Below, piece by piece: positions 51,676-61,515 of a stretch of DNA of 64,000 bases. The translations under genes were made by a program, and so were the position numbers. Every line of letters begins with the position of its first letter. Positions within the stretch are counted from its first letter, which is position 1. Source of the stretch: Maritimibacter alkaliphilus (GTDB taxonomy: Bacteria > Pseudomonadota > Alphaproteobacteria > Rhodobacterales > Rhodobacteraceae); assembly GCF_019801605.1 (NCBI RefSeq), contig NZ_JAHVIT010000001.1, forward strand, positions 62,001 to 126,000, in the 5' to 3' direction. The notes under the pieces are model-generated. The model ran no database searches, had not been told where the DNA came from, and saw only the letters and a list, made by a program, of their open reading frames with translations.

Positions 51676-53961
51676 ATGTTCAGGTCACCGGTTCAGACGA
51701 TGCTGGCCATGGTCGCGCTCGCCTGCGCGATCACGGCTGTGGTGGTGGGGCTCGCGCTGCGTGAACCCTACCTTGGAGTGGACCTGCGGGCCGGGGCGGC
51801 CGCGGCCTCCGGCGAGGGCGTCACCGTGGCCCATGTCACCGCAGGCGGACCCGCCGCGCAGGCCGGCCTCGTGGCGGGCGATGTCCTGGTAGCGCTGTCG
51901 CCTGTGTCGGGCGGTTCGGGCGCGGGGCTGCGCCTGCCGTTGCGGCCCGTCGACCTGATCGAGGAACCCGACGCCCTGCCCACCGTCACCGCGATGCGGG
52001 GCTTCTTCGCAGAGCAGGGCGCGCGGCACGGGCTGCTCTCCGCGGGGCCGGTCGCGCTGGAGGTGCGGCGCGGGGGCGAGACGCTGCGCCTCGTGGCGGA
52101 GCCCGCCGGCCACCGTCCGGTGGGTGACCTGCCGTGGGTTTTCTGGACCCAGCTCTTCGTGGGCTTCGCGGCGGTCGTCCTGGGAGGCTGGGCGCTGTCG
52201 CTGCGCGGGAGCGAACCCGGGGTGGTCTGCCTCGCGCTCGCCGGTGTGGCGCTCTCGCTCTCGGCCAGTGCGGCGGCGCTATATTCGACCCGCGAACTGG
52301 CCCTGCCGGAGGCGCTCTTCGCGCGGGCCTCGGCGGTGAACACCCTGGGCTCGATCGGTTTCGGCATCGCGATGATCTGCCTCTTCTTGCTGTTCCCGCG
52401 CCGCTACCTGCCACGCTGGGTCGTGGGCGCGGTGATCGCCGTCTTCGGCACATGGATGGTGCTGGCGGTGACCCGCGCGCTGGAGCCGGTGGCGATGATC
52501 ATCCACATCCCCGTGCTGGTCGAGATGATCTGCATCCTGCTGGCGGCCGGCGGACAGGTCTGGGCCACCCGGGGCGATCCCCATTCCCGCGCCGCGCTGC
52601 GCTGGTTCGGGCTCTCTGTTTTGCTGGGGGCCGGGGGCTTCGTGGGGATGGTGGCCCTGCCGCAGGCGCTCGGGCTGGCGCCGCAGATGTCGCAGGGGCA
52701 TGCTTTCCTGCTCTTCCTGCTGATCTACGTGGGCCTCGCGCTCGGGGTCGCGCGCTACCGGCTCTTCGAGTTGGAACGGTGGGCCTACGACATCCTGTTC
52801 TACGCCGGTGGCGTGGCGATCCTGCTGCTGCTCGATGCGGCGCTGATCTGGGCGGTGGCGCTGGACCAGCTGCCCGCCTTCTCGCTGGCGCTGATGGCGG
52901 TGGCCTTCCTCTACCTGCCGATGCGCGAGCGGCTGGGGCGGATGTTGTCCTCGACCCCGCAGCTGCGGACCGAGGAGCTCTTCGACCGGATCGGCGCGGT
53001 GATCCTCTCGCCCGGCGGGCAGAGCCAGTCGGAGCGGATGCGCCAGCTGCTGACCGACCTCTTCCATCCGCTGCACATCGCCGAGGCGCCGGGGCCGGTG
53101 CCCGTCGCGCGGCTGCTGGACGGCGGTGCGGTGCTGGAGGTGCCGGGCGTGGACCAGGCGCCGCCGCTGCGGCTGCACTGGGCCCGGCGCGGCAAGCGGC
53201 TGTTCTCGCCCCGTGACGTGGATCGCGTGCGCCAGATCCTGCAGATGATGACCCAGGCGGTGGAGCGTCTGCGGGCCTACGACGCGGGCGCCGAGGAGGA
53301 GCGCCGACGCATCAACCGCGACATGCATGACAACATCGGCGTGCAGTTGCTGGGCGCGCTGCACAGCGCCGATCCGCAGCGCAAGGACGCGCTGATCCGC
53401 CAGACCCTGACCGACCTGCGCGAGATCGTGTCGAGCCCGGCCGGAGAGCCGGTGCTGCTGGACGACCTGCTGGGCGACATGCGCGCGGAGATTGCCGACC
53501 ACCTCGGCGCGGCGGGGATCGCGCTGAGCTGGGAGGCGGCCCCGGCGCCGGCACAGGAGGTGGCGCCCCATGTGGCGAACTCGATCCGGGCGATCCTGCG
53601 CGAGGCGGCGGGCAACGTGCTGCGCCACGCGGATGCAACGGCGGTGACCGTGCGCATCGGCCTTGCGCTGACCGGGGAGGGGGTGCTGGACCGGGTGATC
53701 CTAGAGGTGACCGACGACGGGCGTGGGCCGGCACGCGCCCGTGCCGAGGAGGAGGGACCGGGGCCGGGGCAGACTTCGGAACCAGCTTCGCGCCGGGGCT
53801 CGGGCAACGGGCTGCGCAACCTGCGGGGGCGGACGGAGGCCCGGGGCGGGCAGTTCGCCTTCGGTGCGGGGCCCGGCGGGCAGGGTGCGCGGCTTCGGGC
53901 GGTGCTGCTGAACGAGGCCGTGGCCCCCCTGCGCGAGGGCCTGCGGGATGCGGGGGAGTAG
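51676..53961 (+). CDS. sensor histidine kinase with N-terminal PDZ domain
   Basis: A 761-aa membrane sensor kinase of the NarL/HisKA_3 type. A first membrane segment (residues 9-26) is followed by a PDZ-like domain (about residues 28-140; GEGVTVAHVTAGGPAAQAGL VAGDVLV shape) in the periplasm, then about eight membrane helices (about residues 156-410). The phosphate-accepting histidine is H551 in RRRINRDMHDNIG, typical of this family, and the ATPase domain has its N-box near residue 640 (ILREAAGNVLRHA), VTDDGRG near 680 and GNGLRNLRGR near 710. It is followed after 4 bases by its response regulator and divergent from the Slam/lipoprotein pair. GGGAGGGG precedes the ATG. Confidence 0.9.
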   Translation: MFRSPVQTMLAMVALACAITAVVVGLALREPYLGVDLRAGAAAASGEGVTVAHVTAGGPAAQAGLVAGDVLVALSPVSGGSGAGLRLPLRPVDLIEEPDALPTVTAMRGFFAEQGARHGLLSAGPVALEVRRGGETLRLVAEPAGHRPVGDLPWVFWTQLFVGFAAVVLGGWALSLRGSEPGVVCLALAGVALSLSASAAALYSTRELALPEALFARASAVNTLGSIGFGIAMICLFLLFPRRYLPRWVVGAVIAVFGTWMVLAVTRALEPVAMIIHIPVLVEMICILLAAGGQVWATRGDPHSRAALRWFGLSVLLGAGGFVGMVALPQALGLAPQMSQGHAFLLFLLIYVGLALGVARYRLFELERWAYDILFYAGGVAILLLLDAALIWAVALDQLPAFSLALMAVAFLYLPMRERLGRMLSSTPQLRTEELFDRIGAVILSPGGQSQSERMRQLLTDLFHPLHIAEAPGPVPVARLLDGGAVLEVPGVDQAPPLRLHWARRGKRLFSPRDVDRVRQILQMMTQAVERLRAYDAGAEEERRRINRDMHDNIGVQLLGALHSADPQRKDALIRQTLTDLREIVSSPAGEPVLLDDLLGDMRAEIADHLGAAGIALSWEAAPAPAQEVAPHVANSIRAILREAAGNVLRHADATAVTVRIGLALTGEGVLDRVILEVTDDGRGPARARAEEEGPGPGQTSEPASRRGSGNGLRNLRGRTEARGGQFAFGAGPGGQGARLRAVLLNEAVAPLREGLRDAGE

Positions 53962-53965
53962 GGCC

Positions 53966-54610
53966 ATGAGACGGGTGCTGATCCTCGAGGATATCGCCGA
54001 AACGCGCGACTGGCTCTGCGCGCTGGTGGCCGCGGCCTTCGACGGGGTGGAGATCGAGACCGCGGGCATGCTGCGGCAGGCGCGGGGGCTGCTGGGGCGG
54101 CCCTACGACCTTGCGCTGATCGACCTTGGCCTGCCGGACGGGTCGGGGCTTGACTTCCTGCGACAGATGCGGGTGCAGTCGCCCGGGACGATCTGCGTGG
54201 TGACCACGGTCATGGGCGATGACGCCACGGTGGTGGGCGCGCTTTCGGCGGGGGCGGAGGGCTACCTGCTGAAGGAGAACCCGGCCGAGGTGCTCTCGCG
54301 CCAGCTCCGGCAGATCGGCGACGGGGTGCCCGCGCTCTCGCCCGCGATCGCCCGGCGCATCATGGAGCATTTCCGCTACACCGGCCCGAGCGCGGGCGAG
54401 GAGCAGCAGTTGACGGAGCGCGAGCGCGAGGTGCTGGCGCTGATCGGCCGCGGTCTGCGCAACGCCGAGGTGGCCCGCGAGCTTGGCATCGCGGAGACCA
54501 CGGTGGCGGGCTACATCAAGGCGGTCTACCGCAAGCTGGGCATCTCCTCGCGAGCCGAGGCCGCCTGGCACGCCGCGCGGCTGGGGCTGCGCCCGTCGGA
54601 GGGGGCCTGA
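53966..54610 (+). CDS. NarL-type response regulator
   Basis: A 214-aa response regulator with receiver domain (acidic pair E8/D9, phosphorylated aspartate D53 in LALIDLGLPDGSG, lysine K103 in GYLLKENP) and a LuxR-type helix-turn-helix (about residues 148-205, LTEREREVLALIGRGLRNAE). It follows the PDZ histidine kinase after 4 bases, so the two form a two-component system. Regulated genes are unknown; the divergent lipoprotein and Slam genes are the natural guess. Confidence 0.94.
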   Translation: MRRVLILEDIAETRDWLCALVAAAFDGVEIETAGMLRQARGLLGRPYDLALIDLGLPDGSGLDFLRQMRVQSPGTICVVTTVMGDDATVVGALSAGAEGYLLKENPAEVLSRQLRQIGDGVPALSPAIARRIMEHFRYTGPSAGEEQQLTEREREVLALIGRGLRNAEVARELGIAETTVAGYIKAVYRKLGISSRAEAAWHAARLGLRPSEGA

Positions 54611-54935
54611 CCGGCGTCTGGCGGGCTCTTGACCGGGCGCGCGGCTGACCTGCCGGAGGCGCTGACGCGCCACACGATGTTTTGCGGCCCGGTCCCCGGG
54701 CCGCGCGTCCCCTGCGGGGACGGGGGCGCGACCGGGGGAGGCGAGGCAGGGCGCACCCCTTCGCCCACTTCTGTCCATGCATCTGCCCCGGCACCGACCC
54801 TGAGACCGCGCCTCCGATCTGCCCTGACAATTGCGTCAGGAGGGCCCCGGACGGGGCTGCGTGCGGATTTCCGCTCTCGCATCCCGGCGGTGGCTTGCCT
54901 ATAACCGGAGGCGAGCGCTTATCTGGAGTCGACCG
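54611..54935. other. intergenic region with a strong hairpin
   Basis: Between the response regulator and rpiA. It contains a 9-bp perfect stem GCGGCCCGG and CCGGGCCGC around TCC at 54684-54704 without a following T tract. No gene is supported. The rpiA promoter should lie near its right end. Confidence 0.5.
54684..54704. terminator. GC-rich hairpin after the two-component genes
   Basis: Nine perfect base pairs with a 3-base loop, 73 bases after the response regulator stop. It lacks a T run, so termination would depend on other features. Confidence 0.4.
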
Positions 54936-55724
54936 ATGCCCGGTGAACTGTCCCCGATCGACAAGGCGAAATTCGTCGCCGCCCGCAAGGCCGTCGACTA
55001 TGTCGAGGATGGCATGCGCGTCGGTCTCGGCACCGGGTCCACCGCCGCGTGGATGGTCCGTTGCCTGGGCGAGCTGGTCCGGGAAAACGGCCTGCGCATC
55101 AAGGGGGTGCCGACCTCCACCCGCACGGCGGAACTGGCGCGGGAACTGGGCATCGACGTGATTTCCCTCGACGAGGCCAAGTGGCTGGATTTGACGATCG
55201 ACGGTGCCGATGAATTCGACAGCGACCTCAACCTGATCAAGGGCGGCGGCGGCGCGCTGCTGCAGGAGAAGATCGTGGCCACCGCCAGCGACCAGATGAT
55301 CGTCATCGCCGATGTCGCCAAGGAGGTGGAGACGCTGGGCGCCTTTCCCCTGCCGCTGGAGGTGATCCCCTTCGGCTGGCAGACGACGCAGGCGCTGATC
55401 GAGGAGATGCTGATCTCGCTCGACGTGATGGGCCGGGAGACCAGCCTGCGCATGAACGGCCCGCGTCCCTTCATCACGGACGAAGGCAACTACATCATTG
55501 ACCTCCACCTGAACCGGATCGGAAACGCCCGCCAGCTGGCGATGGCCGTGAACCAGATGCCGGGGGTGGTTGAAAACGGGCTTTTCATCGATATCTGCGA
55601 CGTGGTGATCGTCGGGCACGGCAACGGCAAGGTCGAAGTGCGCGACATCAACGAGGGCACGGTCGAGGAGAGCCGGCTCGATTTCCTGGAGGAGGAAAAC
55701 CTGTTCTCGGATCTGGGCGAGTAA
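54936..55724 (+). CDS. rpiA: ribose-5-phosphate isomerase A
   Basis: A 262-aa RpiA interconverting ribose 5-phosphate and ribulose 5-phosphate in the pentose phosphate pathway. The signature GLGTGSTAAWMVRCL (about residues 29-43), the active-site DLTIDGADEFD (about residues 85-95) and KGGGGALLQEKI are conserved, with catalytic residues in the DGADE block. The start at 54936 has TGGAG upstream. It may be co-transcribed with gor, 9 bases downstream. Confidence 0.96.
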   Translation: MPGELSPIDKAKFVAARKAVDYVEDGMRVGLGTGSTAAWMVRCLGELVRENGLRIKGVPTSTRTAELARELGIDVISLDEAKWLDLTIDGADEFDSDLNLIKGGGGALLQEKIVATASDQMIVIADVAKEVETLGAFPLPLEVIPFGWQTTQALIEEMLISLDVMGRETSLRMNGPRPFITDEGNYIIDLHLNRIGNARQLAMAVNQMPGVVENGLFIDICDVVIVGHGNGKVEVRDINEGTVEESRLDFLEEENLFSDLGE

Positions 55725-55733
55725 GGAGCATCC

Positions 55734-57092
55734 ATGACTTTCGACTACGACCTCTTCGTCATCGGCGGCGGCTCCGGCGGGGTGCGCGCGGCGCGCGTGG
55801 CTGCCGGTGAAGCAGGTGCCAAGGTGGCGCTGGCTGAGATGGACCGTTACGGCGGCACCTGCGTGATCCGCGGTTGCGTGCCCAAGAAGCTGATGGTCTT
55901 CGCCAGCGAATATTCCGCCATCGCGGAAGAGGCCTCCTCCTACGGCTGGTCCGTGGGCGAGATGTCCTTTGACTGGGACACGTTCAAGTCGCGGCTCAAC
56001 AAGGAGCTGGACCGGCTGGAAGGCGTCTATCGCAAACTGCTGGCGGGCTCCGGCGTGACGACCTTCGATGCCCGCGCCAAGGTGAAGGACGGCCATACGG
56101 TCGTGCTCTCCACCGGCGAGGAAATCACCGCCAAGCACATCCTGATCGCCACCGGCGGCCGCCCCGTGCGCCCCGAGATCCCCAATGCCGAGCTTGGCAT
56201 GGTCTCGGACGACGTGTTCCACATGGACAGCCTGCCGAAGTCGATCCTGATCGTCGGCGGCGGCTATATCGCCAGCGAATTCGCGGGCATCTTCAACGGG
56301 CTCGGCGTCGAGGTGACGCAGTTCTACCGTGGGGCGCAGATCCTGCGCGGCTTCGACGACGAGGCCCGCGGCCTGATCGCCGAGGAGATGCAGCAGAACG
56401 GCATCGACCTGTCGCTGGGCACCAACATCGAGACGATGGAACCCGTCGAGGGCGGCATCCTCGTGAAGGCCACCACCGGCGAGGAGAAGGTCTTCGAGAA
56501 GGTGCTCTTCGCCACCGGCCGCGATCCGAACACATGGGACATAGGCCTGGAAGAGGCGGGCGTGACGCTGGGCCGCCGCGGCGAGGTCGTGGTGGATGCC
56601 TATTCGCAGACCACCGTGCCCTCGATCTATGCCATCGGCGACGTGACCGACCGGGTCAACCTGACCCCCGTCGCGATCCGCGAGGGCATGGCCTTCGTCG
56701 AGACCGTCTTCAAGGGCAACCCGGTCAGCCCGGATCACGACCTGATCCCGACCGCGGTCTTCACCCAGCCGGAATTCGGCACAGTGGGCCTGTCGGAAGA
56801 GGCGGCCCGCGATCTGGAGCCGATCGAGGTCTACACCACGTCGTTCCGGCCGATGCAGACCTCGTTCGCCGATCGGCCCAACCGGGTGCTGATGAAGCTG
56901 ATCGTCAGCCAGGCAAGCCGCAAGGTGCTGGGCTGTCATATTGTCGCGCCGGGCGCGGGCGAAATGATCCAGCTGGCGGGGATTGCCGTTAAGATGGGTG
57001 CGACGAAAGAGGATTTCGACCGCACCGTGGCGGTACACCCCACGATGTCGGAAGAGATCGTGACGATGCGCAACCCGACGCGCAAATCTTGA
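55734..57092 (+). CDS. gor: glutathione-disulfide reductase
   Basis: A 452-aa FAD- and NADPH-dependent enzyme keeping glutathione reduced. FAD motif GGGSGGVRAARVAA, redox pair C43 and C48 in GGTCVIRGCVPKK, NADPH motif VGGGYIASEFAGIFNGLG and the C-terminal HPTMSEEIVT with the catalytic histidine and glutamate. It starts 9 bases after rpiA. Confidence 0.96.
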   Translation: MTFDYDLFVIGGGSGGVRAARVAAGEAGAKVALAEMDRYGGTCVIRGCVPKKLMVFASEYSAIAEEASSYGWSVGEMSFDWDTFKSRLNKELDRLEGVYRKLLAGSGVTTFDARAKVKDGHTVVLSTGEEITAKHILIATGGRPVRPEIPNAELGMVSDDVFHMDSLPKSILIVGGGYIASEFAGIFNGLGVEVTQFYRGAQILRGFDDEARGLIAEEMQQNGIDLSLGTNIETMEPVEGGILVKATTGEEKVFEKVLFATGRDPNTWDIGLEEAGVTLGRRGEVVVDAYSQTTVPSIYAIGDVTDRVNLTPVAIREGMAFVETVFKGNPVSPDHDLIPTAVFTQPEFGTVGLSEEAARDLEPIEVYTTSFRPMQTSFADRPNRVLMKLIVSQASRKVLGCHIVAPGAGEMIQLAGIAVKMGATKEDFDRTVAVHPTMSEEIVTMRNPTRKS

Positions 57093-57150
57093 ATCCTTGC
57101 CCTCAACTGCACAGGTTGGGGGCAGACATGTTTATCAGGGAAGGAAGTTC

Positions 57151-58320
57151 ATGGCTGGCAATTCTGGCGGCCCCTGGGGGGGAGGCTCTTCGGGAGGCGG
57201 CGGCGGCGGACGCCCACCTGGCCCGCAGGGTGGTGGAAACGGCGGCGGACGGCGCCCGGACGGTGACGGGCCACAGATTCCGGACATCGACGAACTGGTC
57301 CGCAAGGGCCAGGATCAGTTGCGCGTCCTCATGGGGGGCCGCGGCAACAACGGTGGCCGCAACGGCGGCAACGGCAACGGACCCCGCGGTTCGGGGCCGA
57401 TGTTCACGCGCTCGACCATCGGGCTGGGCATCTTGGGTGCGGTCGCGCTCTGGGCCTTTGCCAGCTTCTACACGGTGAAGCCCGAGGAACAGTCGGTCGA
57501 ACTCTTCCTCGGCAAGTATTCCTCCACCGGTCAGCCCGGTCTGAACTTCGCGCCCTGGCCCTTCGTGACCTACGAAGTCGTGCCGGTGACCAGCGAACGG
57601 AACGAGGAGATCGGCGTCGGCGGGCAGGGGACCAACGCGGGCCTCGTGCTGACCGGCGACGAGAACATCGTCGACATCGACTTCCAGGTGGTCTGGAACA
57701 TCTCGGACCCGGCGAAATTCCTGTTCAACCTGCGCGACCCGCGGATGACCATCCGGGCCGTGTCGGAATCCGCCATGCGCGAGATCATCGGCCAGTCGGA
57801 CCTGTCGCCGATCCTCAACCGGGACCGTGGCCTGATCGCGGGCCGCCTGCAGGACCTGATCCAGAGCTCGCTCGACAGCTATGACAGCGGCATGAACGTG
57901 ATCCGCGTCAACTTCGACAAGGCCGACCCGCCCGCGCAGGTCATCGACGCCTTCCGCGAAGTGCAGGCCGCCGAGCAGGAGCGCGAGCGCCTGACCAACC
58001 AGGCCGACGCCTATGCCAACCGCGTTCTCGCCGGGGCCCGCGGTGAAGCCGCGCAGGTGCTGGAGGAATCCGAAGGCTACCGCGCGCAGGTGGTCAACGA
58101 GGCCGAGGGTGACGCGAGCCGCTTCACCGCCGTCCTTCAGGAATACCAGCGTGCGCCTGACGTGACCCGCCGCCGTCTCTACCTCGAGACGCTCGAGGCG
58201 GTGTACGGCGACGTGGACAAGATCATCATCGACGAAGGCGCCACCGGCGGTTCGGGCGTGCTGCCCTACCTGCCGCTGAACGAGCTGCGCCGAACCACCA
58301 CCGAAGGAGGGAGCAACTGA
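57151..58320 (+). CDS. hflK: FtsH protease activity modulator HflK
   Basis: A 389-aa membrane protein of the SPFH/prohibitin family that, with HflC, surrounds and modulates the FtsH protease. A Gly-rich cytoplasmic N-terminus (residues 1-75, GGGSSGGGGGGRPPGPQGG) precedes one membrane helix (about residues 88-107, IGLGILGAVALWAFASFYTV) and a periplasmic SPFH domain with long helix (residues 270-330). GGAAGGAAG precedes the ATG. Its stop overlaps the hflC start by TGATG. Confidence 0.95.
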   Translation: MAGNSGGPWGGGSSGGGGGGRPPGPQGGGNGGGRRPDGDGPQIPDIDELVRKGQDQLRVLMGGRGNNGGRNGGNGNGPRGSGPMFTRSTIGLGILGAVALWAFASFYTVKPEEQSVELFLGKYSSTGQPGLNFAPWPFVTYEVVPVTSERNEEIGVGGQGTNAGLVLTGDENIVDIDFQVVWNISDPAKFLFNLRDPRMTIRAVSESAMREIIGQSDLSPILNRDRGLIAGRLQDLIQSSLDSYDSGMNVIRVNFDKADPPAQVIDAFREVQAAEQERERLTNQADAYANRVLAGARGEAAQVLEESEGYRAQVVNEAEGDASRFTAVLQEYQRAPDVTRRRLYLETLEAVYGDVDKIIIDEGATGGSGVLPYLPLNELRRTTTEGGSN

Positions 58321-59426
58321 TGCGCAAGGCAAGTGTCATTCTCCCCGCCGTCGTCGTCGCCATCGTGATCTTCCTGTCCTCGGTCTTCATCGTGGACGAA
58401 CGCGAAAAGGTGCTGGTGCTCCAGTTCGGCCGGATCGTGGACGCGAAGGAAGAGCCCGGTCTCGCCTTCAAGATCCCGCTCATCCAGGAAGTGGTGCGCT
58501 ACGACGACCGGATCCTCAGCCGCGACATCGACCCGCTCGAAGTCACGCCACTGAACGATCGCCGTCTCGTGGTCGACGCCTTCGCGCGCTACCGCATCGT
58601 GGACCTCTACCAGTTCCGGCAAGCTGTCGGCACCGGTGGCATTCCGGCCGCGGAATCGCGTCTGGACTCGATCCTGCGTGCGCAGACCCGCGAAGTGCTC
58701 GGCTCCGTCACCTCGAACGAGATCCTCAGCCTGAACCGGGATGAGCTGATGGGCCGTGTCCGTCAGGGCGCCCTGGCCGAGGCCCGGGAACTGGGCATCG
58801 AGATCGTGGACGTCCGCCTGAAGCGCACCGACCTGCCGCGCGAAAACCTTGACGCGACCTTTGCCCGGATGCGGGCCGAACGGGAACGCGAAGCGGCAGA
58901 CCTCGTCGCCCGCGGGAACGAAGCGGCCCAGCGTATCCGCGCACAGGCCGACCGGACCCAGGTCGAGATCGTCTCGGACGCCAACCGTCAGGCCGAGATC
59001 GTCCGCGGTCAGGCCGATGGTGAGCGCAACAGGATCTACGCCGAAGCCTATGGTGCGGACCCGGAGTTCTTCCAGTTCTACCGCTCCATGTCCGCCTACC
59101 GTGCCTCCCTGAAGGGCGAGAACTCGACCATGGTGCTGTCGCCGGACAGCGAGTTCTTCACCTACTTCAAGGACGACGGTGCGGCCAACGCCCCGGTGCC
59201 CATGGCGGCCCCGGCCGAGGACGCAACTGCCGGGGAGACGCCGGCGGACGCTGCGCCCGCGATCGAAGGCGGTGCCCCCGTGGCGCCCGATGCGCCTCCG
59301 GCTGCGCCCGAGGCAGAGACTGGGGCAGAGCCTGAGGCAGAGCCAGAGGCGCCGGTGACCGCCGCGCCCGAGGCTCCGGCCGATGCGGCCCCGGCAGAGG
59401 CTGAAACCCAGCCGGCCGGGCAATGA
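58320..59426 (+). CDS. hflC: FtsH protease activity modulator HflC
   Basis: A 368-aa SPFH protein, partner of HflK. N-terminal membrane helix (VILPAVVVAIVIFLSSVFIV), SPFH domain with EKVLVLQFGRI and EEPGLAFKIPLI, and a helix (residues 185-240). From about residue 290 there is a long Ala/Pro/Glu-rich tail (EDATAGETPADAAPAIEG and onward) absent from most HflC proteins, which end near residue 290-300. The extension is probably disordered and its function unknown. It overlaps the next gene by 4 bases (ATGA). Confidence 0.94.
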   Translation: MRKASVILPAVVVAIVIFLSSVFIVDEREKVLVLQFGRIVDAKEEPGLAFKIPLIQEVVRYDDRILSRDIDPLEVTPLNDRRLVVDAFARYRIVDLYQFRQAVGTGGIPAAESRLDSILRAQTREVLGSVTSNEILSLNRDELMGRVRQGALAEARELGIEIVDVRLKRTDLPRENLDATFARMRAEREREAADLVARGNEAAQRIRAQADRTQVEIVSDANRQAEIVRGQADGERNRIYAEAYGADPEFFQFYRSMSAYRASLKGENSTMVLSPDSEFFTYFKDDGAANAPVPMAAPAEDATAGETPADAAPAIEGGAPVAPDAPPAAPEAETGAEPEAEPEAPVTAAPEAPADAAPAEAETQPAGQ

Positions 59427-59620
59427 TCGCAAACCTGTTCCTGGCCTTCGGGCTGGTACTGATCGTGGAGGGGCTGGCCTATGCGCTGGCCCCTTCGCTT
59501 GTGGAGCGCCTGCTGGAGGCGCTGCGCGCGCTCGACGAGGGGCAGCGCCGCCTGCTGGGGCTGGCGGCCATGGCCGTCGGCCTTGTCTTCGCTTGGGCGG
59601 CGAGACATCTCGGGGCGTGA
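59423..59620 (+). CDS. DUF2065 small membrane protein
   Basis: A 65-aa protein with two membrane helices (residues 3-22, ANLFLAFGLVLIVEGLAYAL, and residues 44-60, LLGLAAMAVGLVFAWAA). It matches DUF2065 (YjeT-like), which sits next to hflC in many alphaproteobacteria. The start overlaps the hflC stop (ATGA). Function unknown; context suggests a link to HflKC/FtsH quality control. Confidence 0.9.
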   Translation: MIANLFLAFGLVLIVEGLAYALAPSLVERLLEALRALDEGQRRLLGLAAMAVGLVFAWAARHLGA

Positions 59621-59703
59621 TGTCCGGCGGCTGATCGGGTGGTCAGAAGGGGTGCGACTCCGTGCCCTACGGGTCGGAGGGGCAGCCCCCGCGGGGCGCG
59701 CCG

Positions 59704-59747
59704 AAAATCCTTTGAAGGATTTTTCCAAGAATTTTCCAAAATTCTTG
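59704..59747. repeat. double palindrome, second copy
   Basis: Two adjacent hairpins: AAAATCCTT and AAGGATTTT around TG (59704-59723), and CAAGAATTTT and AAAATTCTTG around CC (59726-59747). Aligned with the reverse complement of 18002-18047, the first stem differs by paired changes on both arms, keeping it intact. It lies 85 bases after the DUF2065 gene and may terminate that transcript. The rest of the 323-base spacer (59621-59943) before degP has no gene; a TTGACA hexamer at 59829-59834 has no convincing -10. Confidence 0.8.
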
Positions 59748-59943
59748 TTTGATATCGGGGCCGCTCGGCGGTCCCTCGCCAGTAGCGGCGGGAAAGCCGC
59801 ACCTGCGTTACAGATCTCTCACGCCCTCTTGACACAATGAGATAGGCTTTGAGTTGCGGGTTCTGCACCCTAGATTACAAATGACAGCAGGTCCTCCGGC
59901 GACGCCGGGGGGGTACATTCCGGGAAAAAGGAGAAATACGGGT

Positions 59944-61413
<1,470 letters not shown>

Positions 61414-61442
61414 GACCCTTTCACTTTCTCAGAGTGAACCAG

Positions 61443-61478
61443 CCGCCGGTGCGCCATGCGTACCGGCGGTTTGTCGTT
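61443..61478 (+). terminator. terminator after degP
   Basis: CCGCCGGT and ACCGGCGG flank an inner CGC and GCG pair with a 3-base loop, followed by TTTGTCGTT. It begins 30 bases after the degP stop and lies between degP and the convergent lipoprotein gene. Confidence 0.8.
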
Positions 61479-61515
61479 CGGGGGCGCAGGGGCGCGGACT
61501 GCGTGGCCGCGGGCC

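Noticed and set aside
54516-57038. About 840-codon minus-strand frame opposite rpiA and gor
   Set aside because: Opposite two conserved housekeeping genes and without protein-like features.
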